Source of the DNA: Acanthosepion lycidas
Lineage: Eukaryota > Mollusca > Cephalopoda > Sepiida > Sepiidae
NCBI GenBank assembly: GCA_963932145.1
Contig: OZ010581.1
Location: 85,171,968-85,235,967 of the forward strand
DNA: 64,000 bases
Reading direction: 5' to 3'
The notes below the pieces were generated by a model. It did no database searches. It was not told the DNA's origin and worked only from the letters and a program-made list of their open reading frames with translations. Positions 31,831 to 43,059 of this stretch are shown here, in pieces. Positions within the stretch are counted from its first letter, which is position 1. Each line of letters begins with the position of its first letter. A program made the position numbers and the translations under genes.

Positions 31831-32157
31831 CTACCTCCCGACTGTTATATGTGCACGGTGAATCCAGATTGTATCACCATCATCGTTTTACACCTGACAC
31901 ATCATATTGTTTGTTTTTATAATGGTGTAATTTCCTATCCAGGGTAGATGAGAGGATTGGGCAACAGTTGAGTGTGGCCGGTGAAGTAAAACCTTGTCAC
32001 CTACTTGTATTGGGTCCTTGTATGTGAGGCGATTTAAGTTAGTCTCAAGTTTGTGGTCAGCTTTATCATTGGCCAAGGTGACGTGGTGGTGAACCTGCTT
32101 TAGCAGGGCATTAATTTGCATTCCATATGCTCCATATTCATCAATTGTTTTCTCCAA
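31831..32157 (-). pseudogene. gypsy integrase C-terminal fragment
   Basis: The fragment encodes DPIQVGDKVLLHRPHS and SSHLPWIGNYTIIKTNNMM, the basic C-terminal domain (SH3-like/GPY-type region) of a gypsy integrase. A stop follows CQV, but in the same frame the family tail continues as DGDTIWIHRAHITVGR to a stop at 31831. The catalytic core is not present upstream: beyond 32157 the sequence is AT-rich and non-coding. The multi-CCHC ORF begins within ~100 bases of its end. Confidence 0.65.
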
Positions 32158-33113
32158 CCCTGGAGACCTGATATTGACAAATTGCTCTGCTATTTCAAAA
32201 CAATAAACTTTGTTTTACACATCCCTCATAATAATTAGCTGTTTGATCAAAACAATAATTTTTCCTGTCAGCAATTTTTAAAAATTACTTCTAAAGAATT
32301 TCATTTTGTTCATTGAATTCTAATGATTTCTCTTTGCTTGTCAATTTCCAAAATGACTGATCCAACATCCTATTGCCAACATTTTGGCTTTACTAAAATT
32401 CGCTTCCTGGCTGACAATGACCTTCAAATACCAAACAGTCAATTTTCAAAACAAAATTATTTATTTCAAATTGACAAGAATTTATCAGCCTTTTTTACAT
32501 TCTGCTTTCGTATTCATAACAGTTCTTATTTGATTCTCCATATTTTGGACTTAACATTCCATTTAGTGTTTCTGTACATAAGAAAGGATAAAAAATTCTT
32601 TTTTTCTTGACATCATATTTTAATTCATTGGTTTTTAACCTTAACATTTTCAACCCTCCCAATTTTCCAGTTCTATACAGGGTTTTCACATGAACACTTT
32701 TAATCCTAATTTCATACTACCAGTGTCACATTCCTTTCAACTACTACCAGTGAAATTTATAGTGTCACATATAAACTAATGAATAAAATAATTTTATTCA
32801 TCTGAAAAGTGGACATGAAACCTTAGCTCATTTCCCTAACTTGCATGCCACCCATTTCATGGTGAAATTCAGATCTGCTCTGATGTAAGTTAATGTTAAT
32901 GATTGCTGATTAATTAACTTGCATGACCTCCTTTTATTGTGAGTGCATACAGTTAGTAACTCTTAATGCATGCTGATTCTTGAATAGTTGATCCCAATTT
33001 GGGTTCCTGTCTTTGTTGTGGGTGTATCCTGATAAGTTTTGTTACACTATTTTTGTTGCTATATAATGACAAAGTTATTTACAGGTTGTAGTTGGGCTTC
33101 CCAAAGAAGAAGG

Positions 33114-33161
<48 letters not shown>

Positions 33162-33397
33162 GTGGATTTGTTTTTAAATATAAATTTTTATCATTTGTGT
33201 TCACTACATAGGTACCACATCAGACTTTTGATGATAAAGTGATATGTGACAAAAACTACTTATATAAAAGTTAATTTTATTTATCATCATAATCTTTGTG
33301 CAGTTATTGCTAAAAGAAAAAAATGGAGAAAATTTTGAAAGAAAAAAATTGTCTACAATAATAAGTGATATATTATGTCTCCAAATGAATATAGAAT
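32158..33397. other. AT-rich stretch with a TA microsatellite
   Basis: No coding similarity was recognised. The 95-codon frame at 32323-32610 has no domain-like features. Confidence 0.45.
33115..33159. repeat. (TA)n microsatellite
   Basis: About 45 bases of alternating TA. Confidence 0.95.
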
Positions 33398-34120
33398 GTG
33401 ACACTACTACTGACACTGGCAAATGGAAAGAAAGGGGTTAAATCAAAAATATAGCTTGGAACGAGATGAGAAGGGTTAATGAACAGAATGATGGACAAAC
33501 TAGGACAAAGAAGGGAGATTTCTCTTTTTCAAAAGAAAAGCTGAAACCAGAAAATTACTTGAAGGTAAGTTATATTACCACAAGAAGCCATGTAATGAGA
33601 TTTAAGTTGACAGCTGATTAATGAGGCAGCTCAAGAAGTACTGGTTATGAAAACACAATATAAGCAGAATGGATAAAATATGATCTGTAACTAAATCAAA
33701 GGAATAGATTTTCTTTGTATAACCTAGAGTATTTGGAGTGTAATGACCCTGGCAGGATTGGGGGTGGTGACTGACTGGAGAAAGCAGCTGGTAAATTTCT
33801 GAATTTTAAGCAAAACCAAGTCTGAGAAATTTTTCCTATGCAAAATTTCAAATGATAATTTCAATTAATGAACATAAGTTAAGCCACACAAAGCTGTTAA
33901 GAGCCAGATTGCCTGAATAGTAGTCAAGGTGGCAGGTGCAGGTGAAATATCAAGGAAGGCGGATGAATTGCCAAACTAATACTATGATTCCTGTCAACTA
34001 TTTGATCCTTGCCAGCCTTATGATCAAAATCAAAAACTATATGGGATAGGGCAAGTCTTGGATTGAAGTGATCAACTCATTGATCAGCCACAGGGACTGG
34101 ACATCAGATGAACCTGTAAG
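33398..34120 (+). repeat. Unclassified interspersed repeat X, copy 1
   Basis: The block from TGTGACACTACTACTGAC onward matches, in reverse orientation, 39005-39555 over about 0.55 kb (shared AAATGGAAAGAAAGG, GAATGATGGACA, CTGGTTATGAAAACACA, CAATGACCCTG.CAGG). Its right part, with GAATTGCC near 33970 and ATCAGCCACAG.GACTGGACA near 34083, also matches the copy at 57.49-58.15 kb. It carries no recognised domain, but the GGAGGAATTGCC segment sits in an open frame in the third copy. Confidence 0.65.
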
Positions 34121-35058
34121 GAAGAATGCTACAGAGAATATGCTAAATTCCATTTAAAAAATGTGACTTTTTCTTTGACAAAAATCAAATTCATAGCAAG
34201 ATTCTGATCTACATTTGTGTTCTAAAACGAAAAGATTTCATTTTACTAATTAGTAATTGAACTGGGCAAGAAATCCAACTTCATAAGGTTATTTGGTAAA
34301 AATAGCTGTACAGGTCAAAACAAAGCCACAATGGATCCAATTAACATCAAACAAGAAATAGCAGTGTACACTGAATAAAATGAAAGAAAACAGAAAATTT
34401 TATAAATTGAGAACAAATTCTATGAATAAATATGGTAAACTCATTAAATGTCAAAGTTCATTAGTTGAATGTTCACACAATATTTCAAACAAAGCAAGGT
34501 TATAAAATCACTAAGACATAAGGAGATTGTTGTTTTTTTTTACAGCCTATCAACCTTTTACAGATTGTATAAAGCCAGAAAATATTTTCTTTTAGATTGT
34601 AAGAATTTTTTTGCCGGTGAGGCAAGATAATGATTCACTGATACAAATTCTAATTAACCCATACAGGGTTCCCACAGATCTGTGTAAAAAATTTCCAGGA
34701 GTATGTGAAGAAGTTTCAAGGACTGTAACTGGCGCATGGGCACACAAAGTGAATGTTCATCAATTTCAAAGACACAAACTTAGTCATTTATCTTTTAATA
34801 GCTTGAGAGATTGTTCAAAGAAAAGCTACAGCTGGTTCCAAAATTTTGAATCGAACACTTTAATTCTTACTGCTACACATTTCAGCTATCTAGACTACTC
34901 ATGGTTTGTGAAAAACAAAAATTCTTGATTGCTGCACATTTCCTGTGAAGTATATCATGGTTTTAATGAGCAGAACTACAAATAGAAATTTTCAGAAAAT
35001 GATTATACATTTTAGCTACTCATGGCTTTCATTGCACATGGTGCAGAACATAATGATG
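34121..35058. other. No recognised feature
   Basis: AT-rich. The 105-codon frame at 34611-34928 is not recognised and has no clear start context or splice signals. It may be the 3' flank of the hAT-like relic. Confidence 0.4.
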
Positions 35059-36290
35059 TTAATATTTTTCCACTTCATCTAGTTTAGCATTCAGTTCCTC
35101 TTCCAATTTTGATATCTTTATGGTCCTTTGCAGATCTTTGTATGGCATTGGACTTTGTGATAAGTGTGAAGTTCTGAGTTTGCTCAGTTTTTTCTGCATA
35201 GCTATCAACTGACTTGAGCAAGAATTGCGTGCAACTTTCAAGATTGTGTTTTTTGGTCTTCAGTTCTTCAATTTTCATAAGCATATATTTCCATTTTTGT
35301 CCAAATGCTTTTTCCTGCTTTTTTTTTCTTCTCAACCTCAAAGTATTGATTGAATGCTGTTTTGGAATTCGAAGCACTGTAGAAAAGTCATGGGAGCATT
35401 CCTAGTACCACCAACTGTGGCCAAATAGTCTGTGATAATGCACTATGTGACCAGAGTGCTGTTTCATATTGTCAGTGGAAATTTCATTATTGACTGAGAA
35501 ACTTCTCTCCACTGACGCCTGTCCATGAGTGTACCAGCAATCTGTGAACAACTTTCCAGTTTTTGATATTCTTTGTTGTTAGACAAAAAAGAGTAGAACA
35601 AAGTGTTTAGATGGTCTTTATGCTTGCTGAAATTCTTGAAAGCAATATTTCCAACAGCTTTCTTCTTGAACTCTTTGTACTGACTGATGAAGTCATCACA
35701 ATCAGACTTGCTTTCTGTCCATCTGTCTGTGGGAAAGATATCTTTTTAGATTGTCTTCTGTGGTAGAATCTTTTCATAAATAGATCCAGGGTTCTGCCAT
35801 GAAAGTGACCTTACAAGAGAGTGCCTAATGGGAGACTTTGCCAGAAGTTTCTCAATGATAGTGATGAACATGAGATGCATATTTGCAACAAACAGATGTT
35901 TTGTTGAAACATTTCATTTTTTGGATAAATTTTGCATAGCCCTATCTGCTAGATATCCATACTCAATCTTTGCAGCATCTTCATGCATGATTAGATTTGA
36001 CAAAATTCTTAAAAAGTCAGTTTGGAAAATGAAATTAACTTTTTAGTGTGCTCTTCCTTTACAAATCCTCTTAACAATTTCATGATCATGCTAAACAGAT
36101 CATCTGCAAGAAAAGGAAGCAATGTTTATTACTCTGATATTTAATCAGAGTGATCTTTCGAAACAAGACACAAAAATCTGCAGTTTCACTGAAAATAAAA
36201 TGTTAGTCACATTTGACAGCACAGCAGAGAAGTACTTGGTCTGAGGACATTTTTCCTGTTTTTTTAATTGTTCACAAATTTGATGAAATC
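35059..36290 (-). pseudogene. hAT-like transposase-derived gene, C-terminal relic
   Basis: Near 35529-35463 the minus strand reads HGQASVERSFSVNNEIS, which resembles the hAT C-terminal dimerisation block (SERxFSxxxxI). Upstream, at about 35730-35560, are segments with NIAFKNFSKHKDHLNTLFYS. Downstream, the 97-codon frame 35377-35084 is a Lys/Glu-rich coiled coil with KKKQEKAFGQKWKYMLMKI and ITKSNA, ending as LEEELNAKLDEVEKY in a shifted frame (stop near 35059). This arrangement matches a class of long uncharacterised invertebrate proteins with a hAT-like tail. Multiple frameshifts and stops make it a pseudogene. The N-terminal half is not recognised. Confidence 0.5.
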
Positions 36291-37789
36291 TGGCCAAAGA
36301 AGTCATTCCCATGTTTGCACATTTTCCAACAATCTATAGCAGGAATACAAAAGTAAAGGGACAGAGTTGAAATTTTTAAAGCCAAGCAATAAAATCCAAA
36401 TAAATTTTAATATATTTCATCATTTTTTCATTTAAAACAAAAGCTAGAGTTACAGGTCATTATAACTTTAAAAATAACTTTCTTCTTATGTTTTCAAAGA
36501 TGCATTTTCTATCCTATCCGACAACTAATCAAAGGTACATTTTCTATTCTGTCATCCTTCGTGTCTAAATTTCCTTGGAGTCAAATTTGTTTCTCAAACT
36601 TTGACAACAATTTAGACAAATGTATTATTGTCACATCACAATATTTAGGATAGTTTATATTAAACCTGATGTACAGCATAATTGAAGATCCAATATTTTA
36701 CTAAATTGTCAGTTAAAAATATTTTAAAATTACTTAGAAAAAAAAAAGTTAATTACTATAAATATATGTTATATCAAAATTTATTTAGTTTATTAAAATA
36801 GCACTTACTAGCTGAAGTACTTGTGTACATTGTATATCAAGACTTGCTGAATGTAATGAGAATAAAATGATTCTTTTATTTTGAAACATAGTTTTATAGT
36901 GCTGTGGGGCTTTGGGGTTAAAACAAACAATGATTTACCCACACCCAGAAAGTTAATGGAGGCAGATAATGATGAGGTAATTTTTAGCACAAAAAGAGAT
37001 TTATTTACAAATTTACATGCTTAAAATTGTGTCAGTAGCTCATTTCAGGAAAATAAATCACAAATTTTTTAAAGTTTCCTCAGCACATGAATTTGAAGGG
37101 TGTGAGTAAAGGAAGCTATTATTTTGTCCTCACCACAGTTTCACATAATTTCTTATACCAAAGTGAAACATGAAATTTCATCTAAGAAATGTCTATATTC
37201 ACTATTTTTATTGTGAAATGAATAGCCATGGTCAAATGCATAATAAATAACAGAACTGTTAACAAACAGAATTAAAAAAGTTTGCAATAAAAAGGAAAAT
37301 GAACAGGACAAAAAAGGAAATAATATCAGGCAAGCAACCAAACAAATTATATGGTTATGGCAAATTAACAGGTAAGCAGGCAAACAGTTCACAAACTAAG
37401 AATCGGTATCAATACACAAAAGCAAGTTCAGACAAGTGAATGCAGTGTTCTATCTTCTTGACTTAGATTATTTACCTTAGCTTCCCCACAAAACAGGATG
37501 TGGCACAAGGCCTTTTTTTATGTGGGGCAGATCTAAGCCCATAGGTTTTGGCAAAAATTTCCCATAGACCCCGCATACACTAGGTTGGGCTTGTCTACCT
37601 ACATAGATGTGACCCTGCCCTTCAGCACAGCCTTGTGTGGGTTCTTCTCTGCCCAAAAGGCAGAGAGTTTGACAAGTCAGTCTGAACTGCCTGAAATGGC
37701 AGACCTGGACTGAGTCATGTCAAACTATCAACCAGCCTATTTTAATGGCTAAGAAAAATATCCCAGAATGCATTCATGTGCTTTTGCTT
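36291..37789. other. AT-rich stretch, no recognised gene
   Basis: The first kilobase is AT-rich. From 37.48 kb the GC content rises (GGCACAAGGCC, GGTTGGGCTTGTC), which may be the 5' UTR of LINE copy 4 or an unrelated repeat. The phrase GTGGCACAAGGCC is the reverse complement of the LINE 3' end motif, but no stem-loop follows. Confidence 0.4.
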
Positions 37790-38031
37790 ATTAAAGGGGA
37801 GAGGCATGTGTTTTTCAGCCATTCCCACACGTGTGGAGATTGGGACTCCTTTGGAGACAGATTTGGTGGTTGTTGGATTTATTTGGAGTATATTTTGAAT
37901 GCTATATTTTACGTTTTTTTTTTTCACTGTTCTGTTTGTCAGACTTGTGGATTGTTTTTTTGTGCCAAATTGTTACACCTCAGTTCTTGGAGATTTTTGT
38001 GTTTTTCTGCTGTGGTGAGACTAGCACCATA

Positions 38032-38990
38032 ATGGCCAAGTTCCCCCAGCAAAATGAACCAATGCCAGCCCAACCATTGACATCGGCATGGGTAGCAGAT
38101 AGTCCCACCCCACAAAAAAAGGTCCCAGAATGCTACATGGGCTTAAGAGATGAATACAAGGATTACATCTCTGGCAATGAACTTTTGCTATTTGCCTTCA
38201 ATCATGGAGATAGTGACAGTGAGAACAATCTCCATGTTGACAGCTGACGTCAAGTTCAGAAAATTTATGCCTGTCAGACAATGGAGACAATGGAAGAGGT
38301 CCTAAATGCATTGAATTTAGGGACCAAAGTGTTGGCCAGGAGATCCAATGCTATGTGGGACATCCTGCTGTCAATGGAAGAGGTGGTGAAGACATTAGTC
38401 AGGAGTATCCTCACCACCAAGACACTGAGTATGTCGGATGCCCATGTCTATCACTGAGGACCATCTGAGGGCCTTCTTTTTGGATTTTGGACCGAGAGAT
38501 GGGGTATGCTCAATCAAAGACAAATCAGGCATTGCCACCAGTTATTTTTAAGTCCTGGTGACATTGACCAGATCCAAATTCAATGAGGTCCCTAATGTTA
38601 TAACGTGTGGTGACAGGAACGTTTTGGTGGTCATCAATGGCTGCCACCCCCATTGCTGGGCTTGGGATGCTGCCAGACACTTGGCAAAGCTGTGTCCGAC
38701 TAGGAATCCAGCACCAACAGTGCAACCAACACTAGAGCAGCCCAGGGTGGAAGCACTAAAGAAATCCCCCAGTGGTCCCAATGAATGAACTGTGGTGGTG
38801 AGGAAGGGAGCCACCTCCCCAGCAAGATGTCTCAGGAAACGGAGTAGCTAAGCAGCAGCAGCAACAACAGTGTCCAAGGCAGCAGTAATATCAGCAGCCT
38901 GAGACGCAGTGTCATCATCATCATCAGCAGCAGCAACAAAAGTTCCTATGGGTAGTGGTCACATGTATCGATCCACCCGATAACTTCTTC
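38032..38990 (+). pseudogene. LINE copy 4 ORF1, N-terminal part
   Basis: Starts MAKFPQQNEPMPAQP at 38032 and is open to 38247. It continues in other frames with MWDILLSMEEVVKTLV near 38356 and VTLTRSKFNEVPNVITCG near 38560. A decayed knuckle, CWAWDAARHLAKLC, follows near 38657. The second Cys is replaced by Asp, so zinc binding should be lost. A CAG-rich stretch (38840-38940) encodes Gln or Ser runs depending on frame. ORF1 proteins of this group bind the element's RNA. Confidence 0.65.
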
Positions 38991-39004
38991 CTTCTCTTAT
39001 TGGC

Positions 39005-39555
39005 ATCTCACACCAATACTTTCCAGTGTGGGCAATTCCTCCACCTTTTTCAGTATTTCATCTGTGCCTGCCATCTTGGCTACTCTTTGACTTTGGCGTG
39101 GCTTAACTTTATAGTCATTAATTAAAAAGAATTATGAAAAATTTTCTATCCTGGCTTTTTATTCAAAATCAGATATTGACCAGATGGCTCTCTTTCCCCA
39201 ACCCTGTCAGGGTCATTGCACTCCAACCACAAGGAAAGTTTATTCTTGAGTTTTGATTACAGATCAAATCTTATCCATCCTACTTATTTCTGTGTTTTCA
39301 TAACCAGTACATTTAGAGCCAGGTCACTAATTGGTTGTCAAAAGATCGCCACATGGTTTCTTGTGATAATATTGCCTTAAGTAATTCTTCTGATTTTAGA
39401 GAATAAAGCTTGAAAAGAGAAATCATTCTTGCTCTTGGTCTGTCCATCGTTCTACTCATTAAGCCTTACTTTCCATTTACCACTGCTCTCGGTGTGTCCA
39501 TCATTCTATTGATCAACCTTTCTTTCCATTTATTAGTGCCAAATAATGTCACAGC
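39005..39555 (-). repeat. Interspersed repeat X, copy 2, inside LINE ORF1
   Basis: Reverse-orientation match to 33398-33990. It interrupts ORF1 between its Gln-rich part and its conserved tail (39.65 kb), so it is younger than LINE copy 4. Ends are approximate and no target duplication was identified. Confidence 0.65.
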
Positions 39556-39599
39556 CTCCCTTCCTCCCCTTCTGGGGTTCTGCCTTCCCCTTTTCCCTC

Positions 39600-39990
39600 C
39601 ACCACCCCTTCTCAAGAGAGAAAAAAGAAAAAACATTTCCCTAAAGGGGAGAAAATTATGTGTTCTGGACCAAGAGGCTCTTGAGAGGGACCTTTCCTCT
39701 CAGAGGAAGGAACTTTTGAGGCCTCTATTTAAATGCACCTCCGTTGACGGGATGTCAACGGAGGATCCAAGGAATTTTCCTTTTGCTCCTAAGGTTATCA
39801 CTCTCATTACGAACACCGGGGGTAAATTTAAGGTTTGGGATCATCATGCTCAATTTTGCTCTAGGAGGGTTCTGGTTTTACTCCACCCCTCCATATATAG
39901 GGCACTCAAATTAACTTTCCCCACAGACGTTGGCAGCATTGTCTCAGAAGGACGAATTACGTCCGATATCGGCACCAGAAATCTAGGATA
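39600..39990 (+). pseudogene. LINE copy 4 ORF1 tail
   Basis: Encodes LCVLDQEALERDLSSQRKEL and FAPKVITLITNTGGKFKVWD, matching the minus-strand copy 1 tail (LERSLSSQGK, LKVWDHLAEAK) and the 50.0-kb copy (LKVWDHLAGAK). It stops at 39991. ORF2 starts at 40064, so the ORF1-ORF2 gap is ~70 bases. Confidence 0.65.
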
Positions 39991-40063
39991 ATCCCTAGGA
40001 GTCTTGACCCCCACAGATTTTTGTCAAGTTAGTGTTTAAGAAGTTTGTCAAATATCTTAAAAG

Positions 40064-41680
40064 ATGTGTATTAAGATAGCTAGCTTCAATGTGAGGGGAT
40101 TGAGAGATCGTGGTAAGACTGCCCGCTTGTTTTGGAATCTTTTGTTCTTCAGTGTAGATAAAGCTATTATCCAGGAGACACAGTTTGTTTGGGACGTTGA
40201 TGCATGTGTGCTGTCTAGCATTTTTGTTGTCTACTCAGCATATGGAGACCCACTGGCCAGAGGTGTTTCCTTATTAGTAAAATGTTCCCTGGGTATGGGG
40301 GGTGGACCTTGTTCATGTTGACGGGAGTAGCCAGTAATGCCGTGAACAGTAGTTTGTTTTAGGTCATTGCGGTTTATGCACCCAAAGACCATGGGGAACA
40401 TGTTGACTTTTTCCATCAGTTAGGGTAGTTCCTGGTTGATTTGTCATGCTTAGTCTTAATGGGGAATTGGAATGCCACCCTGGACCACAATATAGAGAGG
40501 GGGTGGTGATTATAGCCTGGTTGATCTGATCAGAGAGATTGTGCTTGTTGATAGATACTGGATCAATCGATCATCCGGGGCGGGAGATGTGGACATGGGC
40601 TCTTAAGTAGCCGTCTCTATGGGTAGCCAGCTACCTGGATAGAATGCTAATTAGAAGGGTTGATCTAGATTTGCTAGATTGTCCCACGTTCCACCATTTA
40701 GACTAGTTGAACCATAGACTTGTCTGTGTCCGGATGGTGTTAGGTGCTAGGCCTAGAATGGGACACTGGAAGTTCAATCTGTCTTTACTGGACAGGCAAG
40801 ACTTCTGGCAACAGCCGACTAGATTAGTGCAGCAGGAATTAGTGGGGGTGGTTATTGGGAATAAGTAGTGAGAGAGGCTTAAGGATATGATTAGATCTTT
40901 CACTAGCAAATATAGCAAGAGCCCGCCTTAGACAAGGCTAAGATGGTAAAGACTCGAGATTAGAGTCTGTCCTAGGTTCCCTAGAGATAGTACTAACTAG
41001 ATAGGCTCTTCCTCATTCCAGGCCTCGTAGGTTATTGTATTGTGATTTAGTGGAGGGGGTCACAACAGACCGCCTTTGTGGTCAGCCCTTTCTGATCTTA
41101 GGCGCCAGCGGCGAATTACGTCAGCAACCCCGAGTTTTTACTTACATGGAAACTGATATGTAACGTGTTACCTCTCAATGACATGGCCTTCATAAGGGGC
41201 TGGGTGAGGTGGATTTGATTGTCATCAGTGTGACCTTTGTTTAGAAGAAACGGCTTTGCACAACTTCTATCATTGTCCCCATGTGGGCACTTTCTGGGAC
41301 TATGTCAGAGAATTGAAGGCTGGTATTGCCTCTGATCAACTAGTGTCCATTGATCTCATGCATGCCTATGACAAAGTGTTTCCCCCATTCTCTGGTGTGA
41401 AATGGATGGTGTTTCTCATGTTGCTAGCTGTGGCATGAATGGTGGTATGGATACCGCGACTGGAGGGAATCTTGCAATATGATCAGGACCTGGGCGGTTA
41501 CTTTGGGTATCAGTTCAGAATGAAGATCAGATCTGATAGAAGGCATTTGATGTCGACAGATTTCAGTGAAAGGTGGGTATCTGTGGTGAGCCTGGTTCAC
41601 GTGAACGGGGCTATCCTTGATTATCTTTTAGGTCTCCTTGAGCACAACAGGGTGGTTTCCTGTGAACCCTCCACTAGTTA
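40064..41680 (+). pseudogene. LINE copy 4 ORF2: endonuclease start and C-terminus
   Basis: Opens MCIKIASFNVRGLRDRGKTA at 40064, the N-terminal motif of AP-like endonucleases, with IIQETQF soon after; stops begin at 40321. The GNWNA-like and DHR-like motifs are visible in broken frames to about 40.8 kb. The C-terminal part includes CDLCLEETALHNFYHC near 41230-41280, the CCHC-type knuckle at the end of L1/Tx1 ORF2, followed by an open tail to 41681. The RT palm with YADD was not found in this copy. Confidence 0.65.
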
Positions 41681-42285
41681 AGTTAGACTGTTATATGTTA
41701 TCCTAGTTAATGATGTATTGTTCCCAGCCTTCTCTTTTGTTATAAGCTGTGTTGAGATTCCAAATCTGGTTTGTTTTGTTCCCTTTTGTCGTCTCAGCAG
41801 GGCCAGACTTTGTTTTTTCCCACTGCACTGTTTAATTTTTCCTTCCCCACTCCATTAGCGAGTGTGCTGCTTGATTCTGTCAAACAGCAGAATACAGTGG
41901 CCTCTCTCATTATTTTGAGGGGTGGACATGTCCTACTAACATCTGTTTTTTTTTAGTTTTAATATTTTGTTTCCTTCTTTAGTTTCTTTTTGGGTCCATT
42001 CCCTCTCCCATCATTTCATGCATCATGAACATTTTTATATATTTCATGGGAAAAAATGTAAAAAAGATACATTATGGACTGTACAAATTTTTACATCATG
42101 GGTTGTTTTGTAGGTCCTGTGTGAATATTTGGTATTGTGGTACATGTAGGATTGGGAGGTGATGGACAAGTTCTTGTAGTGATTGAGCATATTGTATTGA
42201 ATGAATGGGTCATGATTGTGATTGACTAGGATAGTCAGTGAAGACCTACCTTTCTTCACTTTCCCTTTGGCCTTGTGCCACAATT

Positions 42286-42306
42286 TTGTAAATTTTACAA
42301 AATAAA
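42286..42306 (+). other. LINE 3' terminal stem-loop and tail
   Basis: TTGTAA, loop ATT, TTACAA, followed by AATAAATA. The same fold with a different closing pair occurs at 805-819. Confidence 0.65.
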
Positions 42307-42429
42307 TATACATGCCTACATGTGTGGATTTTCACATTTTTGGTGTTGGGTGTTTTGTTTTTGCTTTTGGAAGTGGTCCATATTATTTTGAATATATAAC
42401 TCCGACCCAAATCAGGATAAATATTTATT

Positions 42430-42445
42430 ATTGTAAAATTACAAT
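42430..42445 (-). other. LINE copy 5 3' stem-loop
   Basis: ATTGTAA, loop TT, TTACAAT on the minus strand, following GTGCCACG and followed by TAATAAATA. Same position as in copy 4. Confidence 0.6.
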
Positions 42446-42668
42446 AATCGTGGCACAAAGCCAAAAGGGGAAGTAGGGTGAGTCTGGTCATCATTAACTG
42501 TTCTATACCTAAGCTAATCTGATTCATGACCCATTCATTCATTACAAGTAACACATATACCACAAGAAGTAATCCTTCACTTTTTACTCCTACATATACC
42601 ACAATACCCTTATACACAATGGGGAACCTACAAAATACTCCGTGATTTAAAAATTTCTTATGTACATA

Positions 42669-42670
<2 letters not shown>

Positions 42671-42713
<43 letters not shown>
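42671..42713. repeat. (AT)n microsatellite
   Basis: About 43 bases of alternating AT in the 3' UTR of copy 5. Confidence 0.95.
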
Positions 42714-42717
<4 letters not shown>

Positions 42718-43059
42718 AATATGGTATGAAATGAGGTGGGGGGGGGGCAAATAACAGATGTTTGTAGGACCTGTCCACCACACAAAAATAAGAGCGGCTG
42801 CTGTATTCTGTCTTCTAACCAAATCAAGAAACTAACTCTGTAACCGAGTGGGAAGGATAAATAAATATGGGCTTGGAGAACTCAATGCAAGAGGAAAAAG
42901 GAAGCCAAAAACAAACTGGGGAGGTTGGGAATCTCGAATTTCATAACAGAAAGGAGAAGCTGGGAACAAGCCGTGAACAACACTCGCTCACATTAACTAG
43001 GTACACAAAGAGAGTCTAACTTAACCAAGGGAAGGGTTTCACAGGAAACCACCCCGTTG

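Larger units (their letters stand above)
37790..42305 (+). mobile_element. L1/Tx1-like LINE, copy 4 (nearly full length, degenerate)
   Basis: 5' region at 37.79-38.03 kb, ORF1 from 38032, an insertion of repeat X at 39.0-39.56 kb, the ORF1 tail to about 39.99 kb, ORF2 from 40064, a C-terminal CCHC at 41.24 kb, then a 3' UTR ending in the family stem-loop and ATAAATA tail near 42.31 kb. ORF2 is shortened: the endonuclease runs to about 40.9 kb and then RT is largely missing before the C-terminal part resumes at about 41.1 kb. Confidence 0.7.

Noticed and set aside
34611..34928. 105-codon open frame as a gene
   Set aside because: No recognisable domain, no splice or promoter signals, AT-rich region next to a transposase relic.
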